DNA of 18,139 nucleotides from JANNXY01 sp964472605 (lineage in GTDB: Bacteria > Patescibacteriota > Minisyncoccia > Phycocordibacterales > CAIZIN01). Both the position numbers and the translations under genes were made by a program. The notes beneath the pieces were generated by a model. The model saw only the letters and a program-made list of their open reading frames with translations, did not search any database and was not told the origin of the DNA. This document shows, one piece after another, positions 6,636 to 14,620 of this stretch (position 1 is the first letter of the stretch; every line of letters starts with the position of its first letter). The stretch is from contig CAYYLG010000014.1 of NCBI GenBank assembly GCA_964472605.1, positions 1 to 18,139 of the forward strand, in the 5' to 3' direction.

Positions 6636-6955
6636 TCCTGTAGTGAAATTTTAGCTCGATTATGTTCTATGTATATATGCTAAAGAGTCAGAATTTTAAT
6701 GAAACTTATATAGGTTTTACATCCGATTTACGTAGGAGGCTTAAAGAACATAATCAAAAGTTAAATTTTTCTACAAAAAGCTACGCACCTTGGTCAATTA
6801 TTTACTACGAGGCTTGTCTAGAGGAAAGTGATGCTAGAAGGAGAGAAAAATATTTGAAAACAACTCAAGGTGGTAGGTTGATCAAGAGAAGGTTAAAAGA
6901 TTATTTATATAATCAAAGGTCGAAAAATTTAACAAGCTAAAATTCTACTACAGGA
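6636..6955 (+). mobile_element. GIY-YIG cassette with inverted terminal repeats
   Basis: Bases 6636-6656 and 6935-6955 are inverted copies of each other, 19 of 21 matching (outer end TCCTGTAGT, inner end ATTTTAGCT). Immediately outside both ends is TGTT (6632-6635 and 6956-6959), extendable to ATGTT if the left and right A are counted. Deleting one direct repeat and the cassette gives ATGTTCATCGAAGAA, an intact pilB start. The only gene inside is the GIY-YIG nuclease, whose TAA lies in the right repeat. Confidence 0.65.
6662..6940 (+). CDS. GIY-YIG single-domain endonuclease
   Basis: A 92-aa protein consisting of just a GIY-YIG nuclease domain of the small free-standing type related to the UvrC N-terminal domain. 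Visible motif elements are VYM at 4-6, YIG at 16-18, the catalytic arginine region DLRRRLKEH at 22-30, and YYEA with the likely metal ligand E50. The C-terminal part DARRREKYLK is typical of this family, which occurs in many dispersed copies in bacteria including CPR. The cellular role of these proteins is mostly unknown; homing, repair and restriction have all been proposed for relatives. The gene has no Shine-Dalgarno and is enclosed by inverted repeats, suggesting it moves or is moved as a unit. Confidence 0.9.
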   Translation: MFYVYMLKSQNFNETYIGFTSDLRRRLKEHNQKLNFSTKSYAPWSIIYYEACLEESDARRREKYLKTTQGGRLIKRRLKDYLYNQRSKNLTS

Positions 6956-8706
6956 TGTTCATCGAAGAAAAACAATTAAAAGAATTCGTTCTTGATTCAG
7001 GGCTTGTATCACAGGCAGATATCGAGAAAGCTTTAGCTCAATCTGAAAAGACCGGAGACAATTTTGGGAATGTCTTAGTTAGTCAAGGGAAAATATCTGA
7101 GGATGATTTAAAGAGAATGCAGGCATATCTCCTTGGGGTGCCATATGTAGATATATCAAAGCACAAAGTAGCTTTTGAAATTCTTTCACTTATACCTGAG
7201 CCTGTTGCTAGAAATCATAATATCATTGCTTATCAAAAAAATGGTAACAAATTAGAAGTTGCCATGCTGGATACTGATGATCTTCCGGCAATTGATTTTA
7301 TTAAGAAAAAAACCGGATTAACAATTCTCCCAAGACTCACTTCTACAGAATCAATAAAATCAGCATTACTTCAATATCAAAAAAGTTTGAAGGCTGATTT
7401 TGGAGACATTATAAAAAAAGAAACAGGTAATCTTACTTTGGTTTCAGAAAAGGATTTGGCTGATATGCCAGAAGGCGATTTGAAAAAGATAGCCGAGGAT
7501 TTACCTGTGGTTAGAGTTGTAGATACTTTGCTTAAGCATGCAATTCTTCAGGGTGCATCGGATATACATATAGAACCACTCGAGAATGAACTTGTTGTTA
7601 GGTATCGCATAGATGGACTCTTGCGCGATGCTATGGTTCTACCAAAGAATGCGGCACTTTCCATAACTGCCCGTCTTAAGGTTTTAGCGAATTTGAAGCT
7701 AGATGAGAAACGTCTCCCGCAAGATGGACGTTTTAAAATTGATTTGGACGGAGAAAAGGTGAGTTTCCGTGTATCAATTCTACCAGTTTATTATGGAGAA
7801 AAGACCGTTATGCGTATCCTCCGAGAAAACGCTGGAGGATTTACGCTCGAGAGTCTTGGTTTCCATGGTGTTAATTTAGAAAGAATCCATGAGGCTACAA
7901 AGCTTTCTAACGGAATGATACTTACTACAGGTCCAACAGGATCTGGTAAAACAACAACCCTTTATACTGTTTTAGATATTTTGAATACTATAGATGTAAA
8001 CATTTCAACTATTGAAGACCCGATTGAATATCAAATGAAGAGAGTTAATCAAACTCAGGTTAAGCCGGAAATAGGTCTAACTTTTTCATCAGGCCTTCGT
8101 TCGCTTGTGCGTCAGGATCCAGATATTATTATGGTGGGGGAGATACGTGATACAGAGACAGCATCCCTCGCTATCAACGCTGCGCTTACTGGTCACTTGG
8201 TGCTTTCTACACTTCACACCAACTCTGCTGCGGGTGCAATCCCAAGATTTATGGATATGAAAGTTGAGCCATTCTTGCTCGCATCTACACTTTCTATAAT
8301 TATCGGTCAGAGACTCATCAGAAAATTATCGAATAGTAAGGAAAAATATTTCCTTACAAAGGCAGGTATAGAATCACTTGCAAAATTAGTTGACCTCGAT
8401 CGTATGATGAATTTTCTCGTAACTGAAAAAATCGTTGCCCCTAAGACACCGTGGGAGAAGGTGACATTCTACAAACCAAAAGCAAGTGATGAATCTGAAG
8501 ATGGCTACAAAGGGCGCCTCGGAATACATGAAGTATTGTCAGTTACACCAACTATAAGAGAGTTGATTATGAAAAATGCTACCTCTGAGCAGATAGAGGC
8601 ACAAGCAAAAAAGGAGGGAATGATGACAATGATAGAGGATGGTGTATTCAAAGCTGTAGAGGGACATACAACTATAGAAGAAGTGCTTCGCGTTGTATCA
8701 CAATAA
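6955..8706 (+). CDS. pilB: Type IV pilus extension ATPase PilB/GspE-like
   Basis: A 583-aa cytoplasmic hexameric ATPase that powers pilin polymerisation. An MshEN-like N-terminal domain (about 1-150, with the LLGVPYVDI segment) precedes the secretion ATPase core: Walker A GPTGSGKT at 326-333, Walker B region DIIMVGEIRD at 390-399 with E396, and the His box STLHTNSA with H421. The paired-cysteine zinc motif normally found before GYKGRxGIxEV is missing; the corresponding stretch reads FYKPKASDESEDGYKGRLGI. It starts at the edge of the inverted-repeat cassette, and a TAAAAT in the right repeat (6938-6943), 11 nt before the ATG, may now serve as its -10 box. It is followed directly by pilC. Confidence 0.95.
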   Translation: MFIEEKQLKEFVLDSGLVSQADIEKALAQSEKTGDNFGNVLVSQGKISEDDLKRMQAYLLGVPYVDISKHKVAFEILSLIPEPVARNHNIIAYQKNGNKLEVAMLDTDDLPAIDFIKKKTGLTILPRLTSTESIKSALLQYQKSLKADFGDIIKKETGNLTLVSEKDLADMPEGDLKKIAEDLPVVRVVDTLLKHAILQGASDIHIEPLENELVVRYRIDGLLRDAMVLPKNAALSITARLKVLANLKLDEKRLPQDGRFKIDLDGEKVSFRVSILPVYYGEKTVMRILRENAGGFTLESLGFHGVNLERIHEATKLSNGMILTTGPTGSGKTTTLYTVLDILNTIDVNISTIEDPIEYQMKRVNQTQVKPEIGLTFSSGLRSLVRQDPDIIMVGEIRDTETASLAINAALTGHLVLSTLHTNSAAGAIPRFMDMKVEPFLLASTLSIIIGQRLIRKLSNSKEKYFLTKAGIESLAKLVDLDRMMNFLVTEKIVAPKTPWEKVTFYKPKASDESEDGYKGRLGIHEVLSVTPTIRELIMKNATSEQIEAQAKKEGMMTMIEDGVFKAVEGHTTIEEVLRVVSQ

Positions 8707-8722
8707 GTTATAGAATATTTAT

Positions 8723-9931
8723 ATGAAATTTAATTACGTAGCAAAAGATTCAAAGGGTGAAATTGTAAAAAGCACTGAGGAGGCGGTGGACAAGAGTGCT
8801 TTGTTTAAACTGATTCAGGAAAAGGGGATGACGCTCATGTCGCTCGAGGAAGTTACTGAGAAATCAATATTCAAAAAACAAATAAAGCTTTTTGAGAGAG
8901 TTTCTGTTCATGAAAAAATTGTATTTTCAAAGAACTTGGCAGTAATGTTAAATGCTGGGTTACCTTTGTCGCGTGCGCTTACTATCATGTCTAGACAGAC
9001 AAAGAATGCGTATCTTAAAACAATTCTAGAGAAGGTTGAGGAAGTTATAAGAGGAGGTAAGTCATTTCATGAGGCGCTGGAAGATTATCCAAAAGTATTT
9101 CCTAAGCTTTTTGTATCAATGGTTGCAGCAGGGGAGGAATCAGGAAAATTATCTGAATCACTTGATGTTATCGGAACACAAACTGAGAAAAGCTATTTAC
9201 TCGCAAAGAAGGTTAAGGGAGCGATGATGTATCCTTCCATAATCATTTTAGCCATGATGGGTATTGCAACATTTATGCTTATTTACGTTGTACCGACCCT
9301 TACCCAAACATTCAAAGATCTGAATGTTGATTTACCTGTATCTACACAGATGGTGATATTTGTAAGTGATTTTATGAGAAATAATATTATTTTGGGACTC
9401 TCAATTATTCTTGGGGTCATTTTTGCCGGTTATTCATGGGCCAAGTCAGAATCTGGCAAGAGATTTTTTAATTGGTTTTCTCTAAAAATACCTGTGATTG
9501 GTGGAATAATAAAAGAGGTTAATGCTGCTAGAACTGCTAGGACACTAGCATCACTTCTTACTTCTGGTGTATCAGTTGTTGAATCACTAAGGATAACAGG
9601 GGACGTACTTCAAAATGTATATTACAAGGAGGTTTTAGCAGAGGCGGGAAAAAAAGTTCAAGTTGGAGAACAGATTTCAGCAGTTTTTACAAAGGCAGAA
9701 AATCTATACCCGATATATGTAGGGGAAATGATAGCTGTTGGAGAAGAGACTGGAGAACTTGGTGGGATGTTGCAAAAAGTTGCCTCGTTCTTTGAAGATG
9801 AAGTTGAGCAAAAAACGAAGGATATGTCTACAATCATCGAACCATTTCTCATGATTGTTGTAGGTATTGCAGTAGGATTCTTTGCTTTATCTATGATCAC
9901 TCCGATGTATTCACTCGTAGATAAAATATAA
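8723..9931 (+). CDS. pilC: Type IV pilus inner-membrane platform protein PilC/GspF
   Basis: A 402-aa polytopic membrane protein on which the pilus is assembled and to which PilB couples. It has two repeated T2SSF domains, roughly 68-190 and 270-393, each with the sequence type GxxLxxALxxxPxxFPxLxxxMxxxGE (for example YPKVFPKLFVSMVAAGEESG and NLYPIYVGEMIAVGEETG). Three membrane helices are seen near 170-195, 217-238 and 375-395. The length is normal for the family. It lies 16 nt after pilB with no Shine-Dalgarno, and its stop overlaps the start of the next prepilin by one base (TAATG). Confidence 0.95.
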   Translation: MKFNYVAKDSKGEIVKSTEEAVDKSALFKLIQEKGMTLMSLEEVTEKSIFKKQIKLFERVSVHEKIVFSKNLAVMLNAGLPLSRALTIMSRQTKNAYLKTILEKVEEVIRGGKSFHEALEDYPKVFPKLFVSMVAAGEESGKLSESLDVIGTQTEKSYLLAKKVKGAMMYPSIIILAMMGIATFMLIYVVPTLTQTFKDLNVDLPVSTQMVIFVSDFMRNNIILGLSIILGVIFAGYSWAKSESGKRFFNWFSLKIPVIGGIIKEVNAARTARTLASLLTSGVSVVESLRITGDVLQNVYYKEVLAEAGKKVQVGEQISAVFTKAENLYPIYVGEMIAVGEETGELGGMLQKVASFFEDEVEQKTKDMSTIIEPFLMIVVGIAVGFFALSMITPMYSLVDKI

Positions 9932-10389
9932 TGAGAACAAGAGGAATAACTCTAATCGAAATACTGGTTACAATAGCAATCCTTTTAATTGTGGCAAGTA
10001 TTGTGGTCGGTTCGTTTCGTTCAGTCACATCGTCATATGAGCTTAAGAGAGTTACAAATACAGTAGCCACTATGATAGAGGAGGCGAGAAGTTATTCTAT
10101 AAGTTCAAAAAATGGTTCAAAGTATAGTATTAGAGTGGAACCAACTAGAGTTATAAGATATGAAGGCACTATTTATAACTCAAGCGATGTAAATAACTAT
10201 GTGTTCGATTTGGGTTCAAATATTATTGTTGCCTCATCGAGTTTCGTAGGTGGAACTACCACGGTTACCTTCGAGAAGATTACAGGTAAGACATATAATT
10301 ATGGATCAATTAATTTTGCTATATCTGGGGCAACAACATCTTCTAGTACAATTTCTATAAACAAAACTGGTATAATTACCGTAAGATGA
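9931..10389 (+). CDS. Minor prepilin-like protein (GspH/FimT type)
   Basis: A 152-aa type IV prepilin. The class III signal is MRTRG followed by ITLIEILVTIAILLIVASIV: cleavage after G5 leaves E at position +5, and a single hydrophobic helix acts as both membrane anchor and polymer core. After the helix comes a beta-rich pilin head with many Ser/Thr and Gly. The size and the RVTNTVATMIEEARSYSISS segment after the helix suggest a GspH/FimT-type minor pilin that could initiate assembly, though the subtype is inferred. The gene overlaps pilC by one base and the following prepilin by four (ATGA), so all are translated from one mRNA. Confidence 0.85.
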   Translation: MRTRGITLIEILVTIAILLIVASIVVGSFRSVTSSYELKRVTNTVATMIEEARSYSISSKNGSKYSIRVEPTRVIRYEGTIYNSSDVNNYVFDLGSNIIVASSSFVGGTTTVTFEKITGKTYNYGSINFAISGATTSSSTISINKTGIITVR

Positions 10390-10874
10390 AACCCTTTTCA
10401 TATAAAAAAGGTTCCGGGCTTGTAGAAGTTATAATTGTTTCTTCTATTGTGGTACTAGTTATATCCGCCCTAATAGGTTCAGTTACTGTTTATTTAAAGC
10501 AAAGTGGTAAGAATATTAATGATGTTAAATCCGGTTATCTCTTAGAAGAGGGTATCGAGGCAGTTAAAATAATGAGAAATGATTCTTGGACAAACAATAT
10601 TGCCAATCTTAATAATGGATCAACATATTATTTATATTTTTCTACAGATTCTTGGACTGCAACTACAACATCTTCATTGGTAGATAGTAGATTTGTTAGA
10701 ACACTCACGCTTTCGCCGGTATATAGAGATGCCAATGATGACATTGCCTCTAGTGGAACACTTGATAGTGGTACAAAAAAAGTTACGGTAAATGTTGCGT
10801 GGTTTGACGCAGCTTCTTCTGCCACCACAAGTAAGAGTGTCTCTACTTATATATCTAATATATATAATAATTAA
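10386..10874 (+). CDS. Minor prepilin-like protein (PilV/GspI type)
   Basis: A 162-aa prepilin-like protein. The leader MKPFSYKKG is followed by SGLVEVIIVSSIVVLVISAL; cleavage after G9 puts E14 at +5 as in class III signal peptides. The sequence EGIEAVKIMRNDSW after the helix is reminiscent of PilV-type minor pilins, in which LLEEGIEAVR-like phrases recur in CPR genomes. The head domain is Ser/Thr rich and should be exposed. It overlaps the upstream prepilin by four bases and is separated from the next by one base. A prepilin peptidase, needed to process it, is not in the window. Confidence 0.82.
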   Translation: MKPFSYKKGSGLVEVIIVSSIVVLVISALIGSVTVYLKQSGKNINDVKSGYLLEEGIEAVKIMRNDSWTNNIANLNNGSTYYLYFSTDSWTATTTSSLVDSRFVRTLTLSPVYRDANDDIASSGTLDSGTKKVTVNVAWFDAASSATTSKSVSTYISNIYNN

Positions 10875-10875
10875 C

Positions 10876-11373
10876 ATGAGAAAAGGATTTTCATTAATTG
10901 AAATGTTGATTTATGTAACACTACTATCATTACTTATGGGAGTTATTGTTTCTACAATGTTTTCTATAACCAGATCGTATAAGGAGGCTTCTTATTATAG
11001 GGTTTTGGAATCAACCGGCTTGCATGTGATGGATAGGTTAACTAGGGAGATAAAAAATGCAGATAGTGTTGATTTGGTTAGTAGTACTTTTAGCAGTAAT
11101 CCAAGTAGAATATTGCTTAACGGTACTGATACCACTGGTGTTGCTTATACGACAGAGTTTTTTGTAGAAAACTCAGTTTTAAAAATTAAAGAAAACGGAG
11201 TGTTATCTGGTCAGATAACACCAGATGGAGTAGATGTTGATTCATTTGTTTTAAGATACATAGACACTGATACTGCAGATGGTATCAAGATTGAATTAAG
11301 ATTGGAGACTGGGACAAGTACAGACACCAATGTCGAAAATTTTTATAGTACAGCATCACTAAGAAACTTTTAA
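10876..11373 (+). CDS. Minor prepilin-like protein (PilW/GspJ type)
   Basis: A 165-aa prepilin with a very short leader, MRKG, then FSLIEMLIYVTLLSLLMGVI; E9 is at +5 after cleavage. The start at 10876 is chosen over upstream in-frame starts because those would add 28 residues inside the previous gene and destroy the prepilin leader. The section MDRLTREIKNADSV after the helix is typical of PilW/GspJ-like proteins. It lies one base after the previous stop, and seven bases before the next start, consistent with a co-translated cluster of minor pilins forming a tip or initiation complex. Confidence 0.85.
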   Translation: MRKGFSLIEMLIYVTLLSLLMGVIVSTMFSITRSYKEASYYRVLESTGLHVMDRLTREIKNADSVDLVSSTFSSNPSRILLNGTDTTGVAYTTEFFVENSVLKIKENGVLSGQITPDGVDVDSFVLRYIDTDTADGIKIELRLETGTSTDTNVENFYSTASLRNF

Positions 11374-11380
11374 TAAATAT

Positions 11381-12397
11381 ATGAAAGAGACCAAAAAAGC
11401 AAAATACAAAAAAGGACAGGCGTTAATGATCTCACTGCTTTTATTCTTGGGTGCTTCTACATCAGTATTATTTGCCTTATCTGACCCCATAATTCATCGT
11501 ATACAGGTTAATAGAGCGTCGTATGATTCAAAGGAAAGTTACTATGTAGCAGAATCATTAGCAGAAGATATTTTTTATAGACTTAATAATGCAATGGATG
11601 TCGGTGCCACTGAAAGTTTGGCTATAGGAAGTGCAACCGCTGATGCTTCTGTTGCAGATACTACAGATGGTAAACAGATTTCTGTAACTGGAGATGAAAA
11701 TGGTTTCAATAGATCATTATCTGTGAATGTAAGTACAGATGTTGGAGCATCGTTCAACTATGGTTTGCAGACAGGAAATGGTGGTATAACGATGTCAAAT
11801 AANNNNNNNNNNNNNNNNNNNNNNNNNNNNNNNNNNNNNNNNNNNNNNNNNNNNNNNNNNNNNNNNNNNNNNNNNNNNNNNNNNNNNNNNNNNNNNNNNN
11901 NNAATCTTACAAATAACCAAGCCACAACCACAATCGGTGCATTAAAAATTAATGGGGATCTAAATATGTCTAATGGTTCAGTGCTTACGTTAGGTGGGCC
12001 ATTATATGTTACAGGTAATATAAACCTCTCTAATAATACAAAAATTAAGCTCGCTAGTTCATACGGTTCTGGGTCTGGTTTTGTGATATTTGGGGGTAAT
12101 GTAAACATTTCAAACGAGGCGACTTTTGCAGGAAGTGGAACATCTGGTAGTTATATAATGGTGGCTGGTAAAACAGGTAATATAAGTATTGCAAATAACG
12201 GAGGTTCAGTGGTTCTTGTAACCCTGAATGGAACTATAACATTTTCAAATAACGCCACAGCTAAAGCTGCTGTGGCAAGGAAAATGGTAATGTCTAATAA
12301 TACTACCCTTAATTACGAGACAGGATTGGCAAATCTTAACTTTACAACAGGACCATCTGGTGCTTGGGTTGTCGATTCTTGGAAAGAGGTTGAATAG
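11381..12397 (+). CDS. PilX/GspK-like pilus protein with SN-repeat region, interrupted by a gap
   Basis: An exported or membrane-anchored protein beginning MKETKKAKYKKGQALMISLL, the KGQAL hydrophobic start seen in PilX-type proteins, without Glu at +5. The segment YDSKESYYVAESLAEDIFYR fits PilX/GspK family N-terminal regions. The second half has irregular repeats around (M/L/I)SN(N/G/E), roughly one every 20-25 residues (NMSNGSVL, NLSNNTKI, NISNEATF, SIANNGG, TFSNNATA, VMSNNTT), suggesting a beta-helix or solenoid. A run of 100 N at 11803-11902 lies in it, so length, frame across the gap and repeat number are unknown. The two flanks are presented as one gene because both are in the same open frame and style. 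It ends 15 nt before tpiA. Confidence 0.72.
   Translation: MKETKKAKYKKGQALMISLLLFLGASTSVLFALSDPIIHRIQVNRASYDSKESYYVAESLAEDIFYRLNNAMDVGATESLAIGSATADASVADTTDGKQISVTGDENGFNRSLSVNVSTDVGASFNYGLQTGNGGITMSNXXXXXXXXXXXXXXXXXXXXXXXXXXXXXXXXXXNLTNNQATTTIGALKINGDLNMSNGSVLTLGGPLYVTGNINLSNNTKIKLASSYGSGSGFVIFGGNVNISNEATFAGSGTSGSYIMVAGKTGNISIANNGGSVVLVTLNGTITFSNNATAKAAVARKMVMSNNTTLNYETGLANLNFTTGPSGAWVVDSWKEVE
11803..11902. other. Assembly gap of 100 N
   Basis: Exactly 100 unresolved bases, the conventional length for a scaffold gap of unknown size. It falls inside the SN-repeat part of the PilX-like gene, where repeats may have broken the assembly. Confidence 0.98.
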
Positions 12398-12406
12398 TGA
12401 TACAAT
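12379..12406 (+). promoter_or_regulatory. Promoter of tpiA-pgk
   Basis: Extended -10 TGA-TACAAT (12398-12406) with a weak -35 TTGGAA (12379-12384), spacer 16. Six bases separate TACAAT from the ATG at 12413, which predicts a leaderless mRNA. It overlaps the stop codon of the pilus operon. Confidence 0.65.
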
Positions 12407-12412
12407 ATCTCC

Positions 12413-13168
12413 ATGTCAAAAAATAGATTGGTTATAGCAAACTGGAAAATGAATCCAAGGACTTTGTCTGAGGCTAAGGAACTAGCTAAAGAAACAAGAG
12501 GTTATGCCTCTAGGATGAAAAATGTCGATGTGGTTATATGTCCTCCTGCAGTATTTCTAGAATCTCTAAAGAGTAGCTCAAAGACAAAGACTGGAGCACA
12601 AGATATATCTAAGGATGAGCAAGGATCCTTTACTGGGCAAATAAGTGCCAAACAAGCAGTGTCAGTCGGGGCGAGCTATTCAATAGTTGGTCATTCTGAG
12701 AGACGTGCATTGGGGGAAACTAATCAGGATGTAGCTGGCAAAGTTCTCCAAGCGGTAGTAGCAGGGCTTAATCCAATTTTGTGTATAGGTGAAAAAGTTC
12801 ATGATAGCGAAGGAGAGTATTTGAAAGAATTACAAGAGCAGATTACTGTTGGGTTGTCGCTTATAAAAAAGACTGAGTTATGGAAAGTGACAATCGCATA
12901 CGAACCAATCTGGGCAATAGGTGCTAGCTCAGCTATGACGCCTCATGATATATACGAGACAGTTTTATACCTAAGGAAAATACTTAGTGATATATATGGT
13001 AAAACTGTTGGGACATCTATAAACATCCTTTATGGCGGATCAGTTGATGCTACAAACGCACAATCAATTATAAAAGAGGGAAATGTTGGAGGATTGCTTG
13101 TAGGACGACAAAGTTGGTCTATAGAAACATTTGGTCCTTTGTTAAAATCCGTTGATTCTATAATTTAG
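12413..13168 (+). CDS. tpiA: Triosephosphate isomerase
   Basis: A 251-aa cytoplasmic TIM-barrel enzyme interconverting dihydroxyacetone phosphate and glyceraldehyde 3-phosphate in glycolysis. Active-site residues are present: N10 and K12 (NWKMN), H94 in VGHSERR and the general base E164 in AYEPIWAIG; the phosphate-binding YGGSV is also there. The mobile lid loop 6, normally GTGKTATP after WAI, reads GASSAMTP: same length but without the glycine-lysine pair. This may alter lid movement without removing catalysis. Its promoter makes the mRNA leaderless. It is followed by pgk after one base, so the two glycolytic enzymes are co-transcribed and probably coupled. Confidence 0.96.
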   Translation: MSKNRLVIANWKMNPRTLSEAKELAKETRGYASRMKNVDVVICPPAVFLESLKSSSKTKTGAQDISKDEQGSFTGQISAKQAVSVGASYSIVGHSERRALGETNQDVAGKVLQAVVAGLNPILCIGEKVHDSEGEYLKELQEQITVGLSLIKKTELWKVTIAYEPIWAIGASSAMTPHDIYETVLYLRKILSDIYGKTVGTSINILYGGSVDATNAQSIIKEGNVGGLLVGRQSWSIETFGPLLKSVDSII

Positions 13169-13169
13169 T

Positions 13170-14192
13170 ATGAAGTATTTAAGAGAATTATCTAAAAATG
13201 ATATAGCGGGTAAGAGGTTTCTCGTAAGACTCGATCTCAATGTGCCCGTAAGAGATGGTGTTGTTGTAGATGATTTCCGTATCAAATCATCTTTGCCAAC
13301 TCTTGAGTGTATTTATAAAAACGGCGGATACATAGTTGTCCTCTCACATTGCGAGAGTAATGTTGGTGAATCATGTACGCTTGATCCAGCAATTTTTGAA
13401 CTTAATAAGTATCTTCCCAAAGAATCTTTTACGGTTTTGCCAAATCTTCGTGAGAATTCTGGAGAAAAGGATAATGATGAAAATTATGCGAGAGAACTTT
13501 CAAAACTTGGGGACTATTATGTAAACGATGCGTTCTCTGTTTCACATAGAGCACATGCTTCGATAGTTGGGGTGCCAAAGTTTCTCCCAAGCTTTGCAGG
13601 TTTTCAATTGGAAAAAGAAATTAAGGAGCTTTCTAAAGCTTTTAATGCTCCACGACCATTTGTGTTCATACTTGGTGGTGCAAAGTTCGATACAAAGTTG
13701 CCACTCATACAGAAGTTTCTTGATAAAGCAGATAAGGTTTTCATTGGTGGAGCACTCGCAAATGATTTGCTTAGATCTACCGGTTTTGATGTCAAGGACT
13801 CAGTTGTTTCAAAAACAGATGTTGATTTAAAATCTGTGGCTGAAAATCCAAAGGTTATAAAGGTAGAGGATGTGGTTTGGGAAGGAGACAAGATATTTGA
13901 TATTGGAGAAAAGACTATTCTAAATTTGGTAAATGAAATAAAAAATGCAAAGTTTGTTTTGTGGAACGGACCGCTTGGATTTACAGAAAAAGGGTTTAAT
14001 AAAGCTACGTACGATATCGCGCATGCAATAGTAAATTCTGGTGCAGAATCAATTATAGGGGGCGGGGACACTATAGGTGCCATAGCTCCACTTGGAATAA
14101 CAGATAAATTTACTTTCGTATCTACGGGAGGCGGTGCAACGCTTGATTTTCTTGCAAATGAAACCTTGGTTGGTATCGAGGCATTAAAGTAA
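13170..14192 (+). CDS. pgk: Phosphoglycerate kinase, short form
   Basis: A 340-aa cytoplasmic enzyme transferring phosphate from 1,3-bisphosphoglycerate to ADP. It is about 50-60 residues shorter than typical bacterial PGK. Recognisable elements are VRLDLNVPVRDG (R20, D22, N24), DDFRI, LRENSGEKDND, YVNDAFSVSHRAHASIVGVP, LGGAKFDTKLPLI, VLWNGPLGFTEKGF and the nucleotide-site GGGDT with STGGGA. The usual SHLGRP is S59-H60-C-E-S-N, so the arginine at this point of the basic patch for 3-phosphoglycerate is replaced by serine. The other arginines of the patch (in LRENSGE and SHRAHAS) are kept. The rest of the glycolytic set is not in the window. Confidence 0.94.
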   Translation: MKYLRELSKNDIAGKRFLVRLDLNVPVRDGVVVDDFRIKSSLPTLECIYKNGGYIVVLSHCESNVGESCTLDPAIFELNKYLPKESFTVLPNLRENSGEKDNDENYARELSKLGDYYVNDAFSVSHRAHASIVGVPKFLPSFAGFQLEKEIKELSKAFNAPRPFVFILGGAKFDTKLPLIQKFLDKADKVFIGGALANDLLRSTGFDVKDSVVSKTDVDLKSVAENPKVIKVEDVVWEGDKIFDIGEKTILNLVNEIKNAKFVLWNGPLGFTEKGFNKATYDIAHAIVNSGAESIIGGGDTIGAIAPLGITDKFTFVSTGGGATLDFLANETLVGIEALK

Positions 14193-14195
14193 TTA

Positions 14196-14224
14196 TTGAC
14201 TTTTGCTGTTTAGCGTGTTAATCT
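14196..14224 (+). promoter_or_regulatory. Promoter of the 128-aa unknown gene
   Basis: TTGACT (14196-14201), 17-nt spacer, TAATCT (14219-14224) preceded by TGT as an extended -10. Nine bases follow before the ATG at 14234, so the leader would be only a few bases. Confidence 0.65.
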
Positions 14225-14233
14225 ATAGTTCGA

Positions 14234-14620
14234 ATGTTATTTTACACAACTACGGATTCAAACGATTTTGATGTGCAGTCATTTAAGCAAGAGATTCAGC
14301 TTCAGTCTGCTGCAAGAAATCCCTTCATTACAATCGGTGTTTTGGGGGAGGGGATAATTGGAACTTCGGACGTAGAGGTTCTTGAGTATCTAGACAACGG
14401 TTCCTTTAAATTACTTCAGGGAACTGAGTTATCAAAGGTATTTGTAGAAAAGGCAGACAATGGTAGATTTTGCTTTGTAAATCGTAGAGAGGGTTGGATA
14501 ATCAGCAAGTCAAAGCTTACCATTGCAAAGCTTTTGGAGCTAAAACTCGATCAGCACGATAAGCTTCCCTCAGGTTTAATTTCTGATCAAAATCGAGAGC
14601 TCGAGTTGGTATCGGCATAA
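14234..14620 (+). CDS. Unknown 128-aa soluble protein
   Basis: I do not recognise this family. The protein starts MLFYTTTDSNDFDVQSFKQE, has no signal peptide or membrane segment, and is predicted by eye to mix short beta strands (ITIGVLGEGIIGTSDVEVLEYL) with a C-terminal helix (KLTIAKLLELKLDQHDK). It contains a single cysteine. It has its own promoter and a terminator overlapping its stop codon, so it is a single-gene unit between pgk and the oppositely directed HIT gene. Base composition is like its neighbours, giving no sign of transfer. Confidence 0.75.
   Translation: MLFYTTTDSNDFDVQSFKQEIQLQSAARNPFITIGVLGEGIIGTSDVEVLEYLDNGSFKLLQGTELSKVFVEKADNGRFCFVNRREGWIISKSKLTIAKLLELKLDQHDKLPSGLISDQNRELELVSA

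Noticed and set aside
10792..10875. N-terminal extension of the third prepilin
   Set aside because: It lies wholly inside the preceding prepilin gene and would destroy the MRKG leader peptide.
13336..14083. Long frames opposite or within pgk
   Set aside because: Shadows of pgk, which has clear family motifs throughout.
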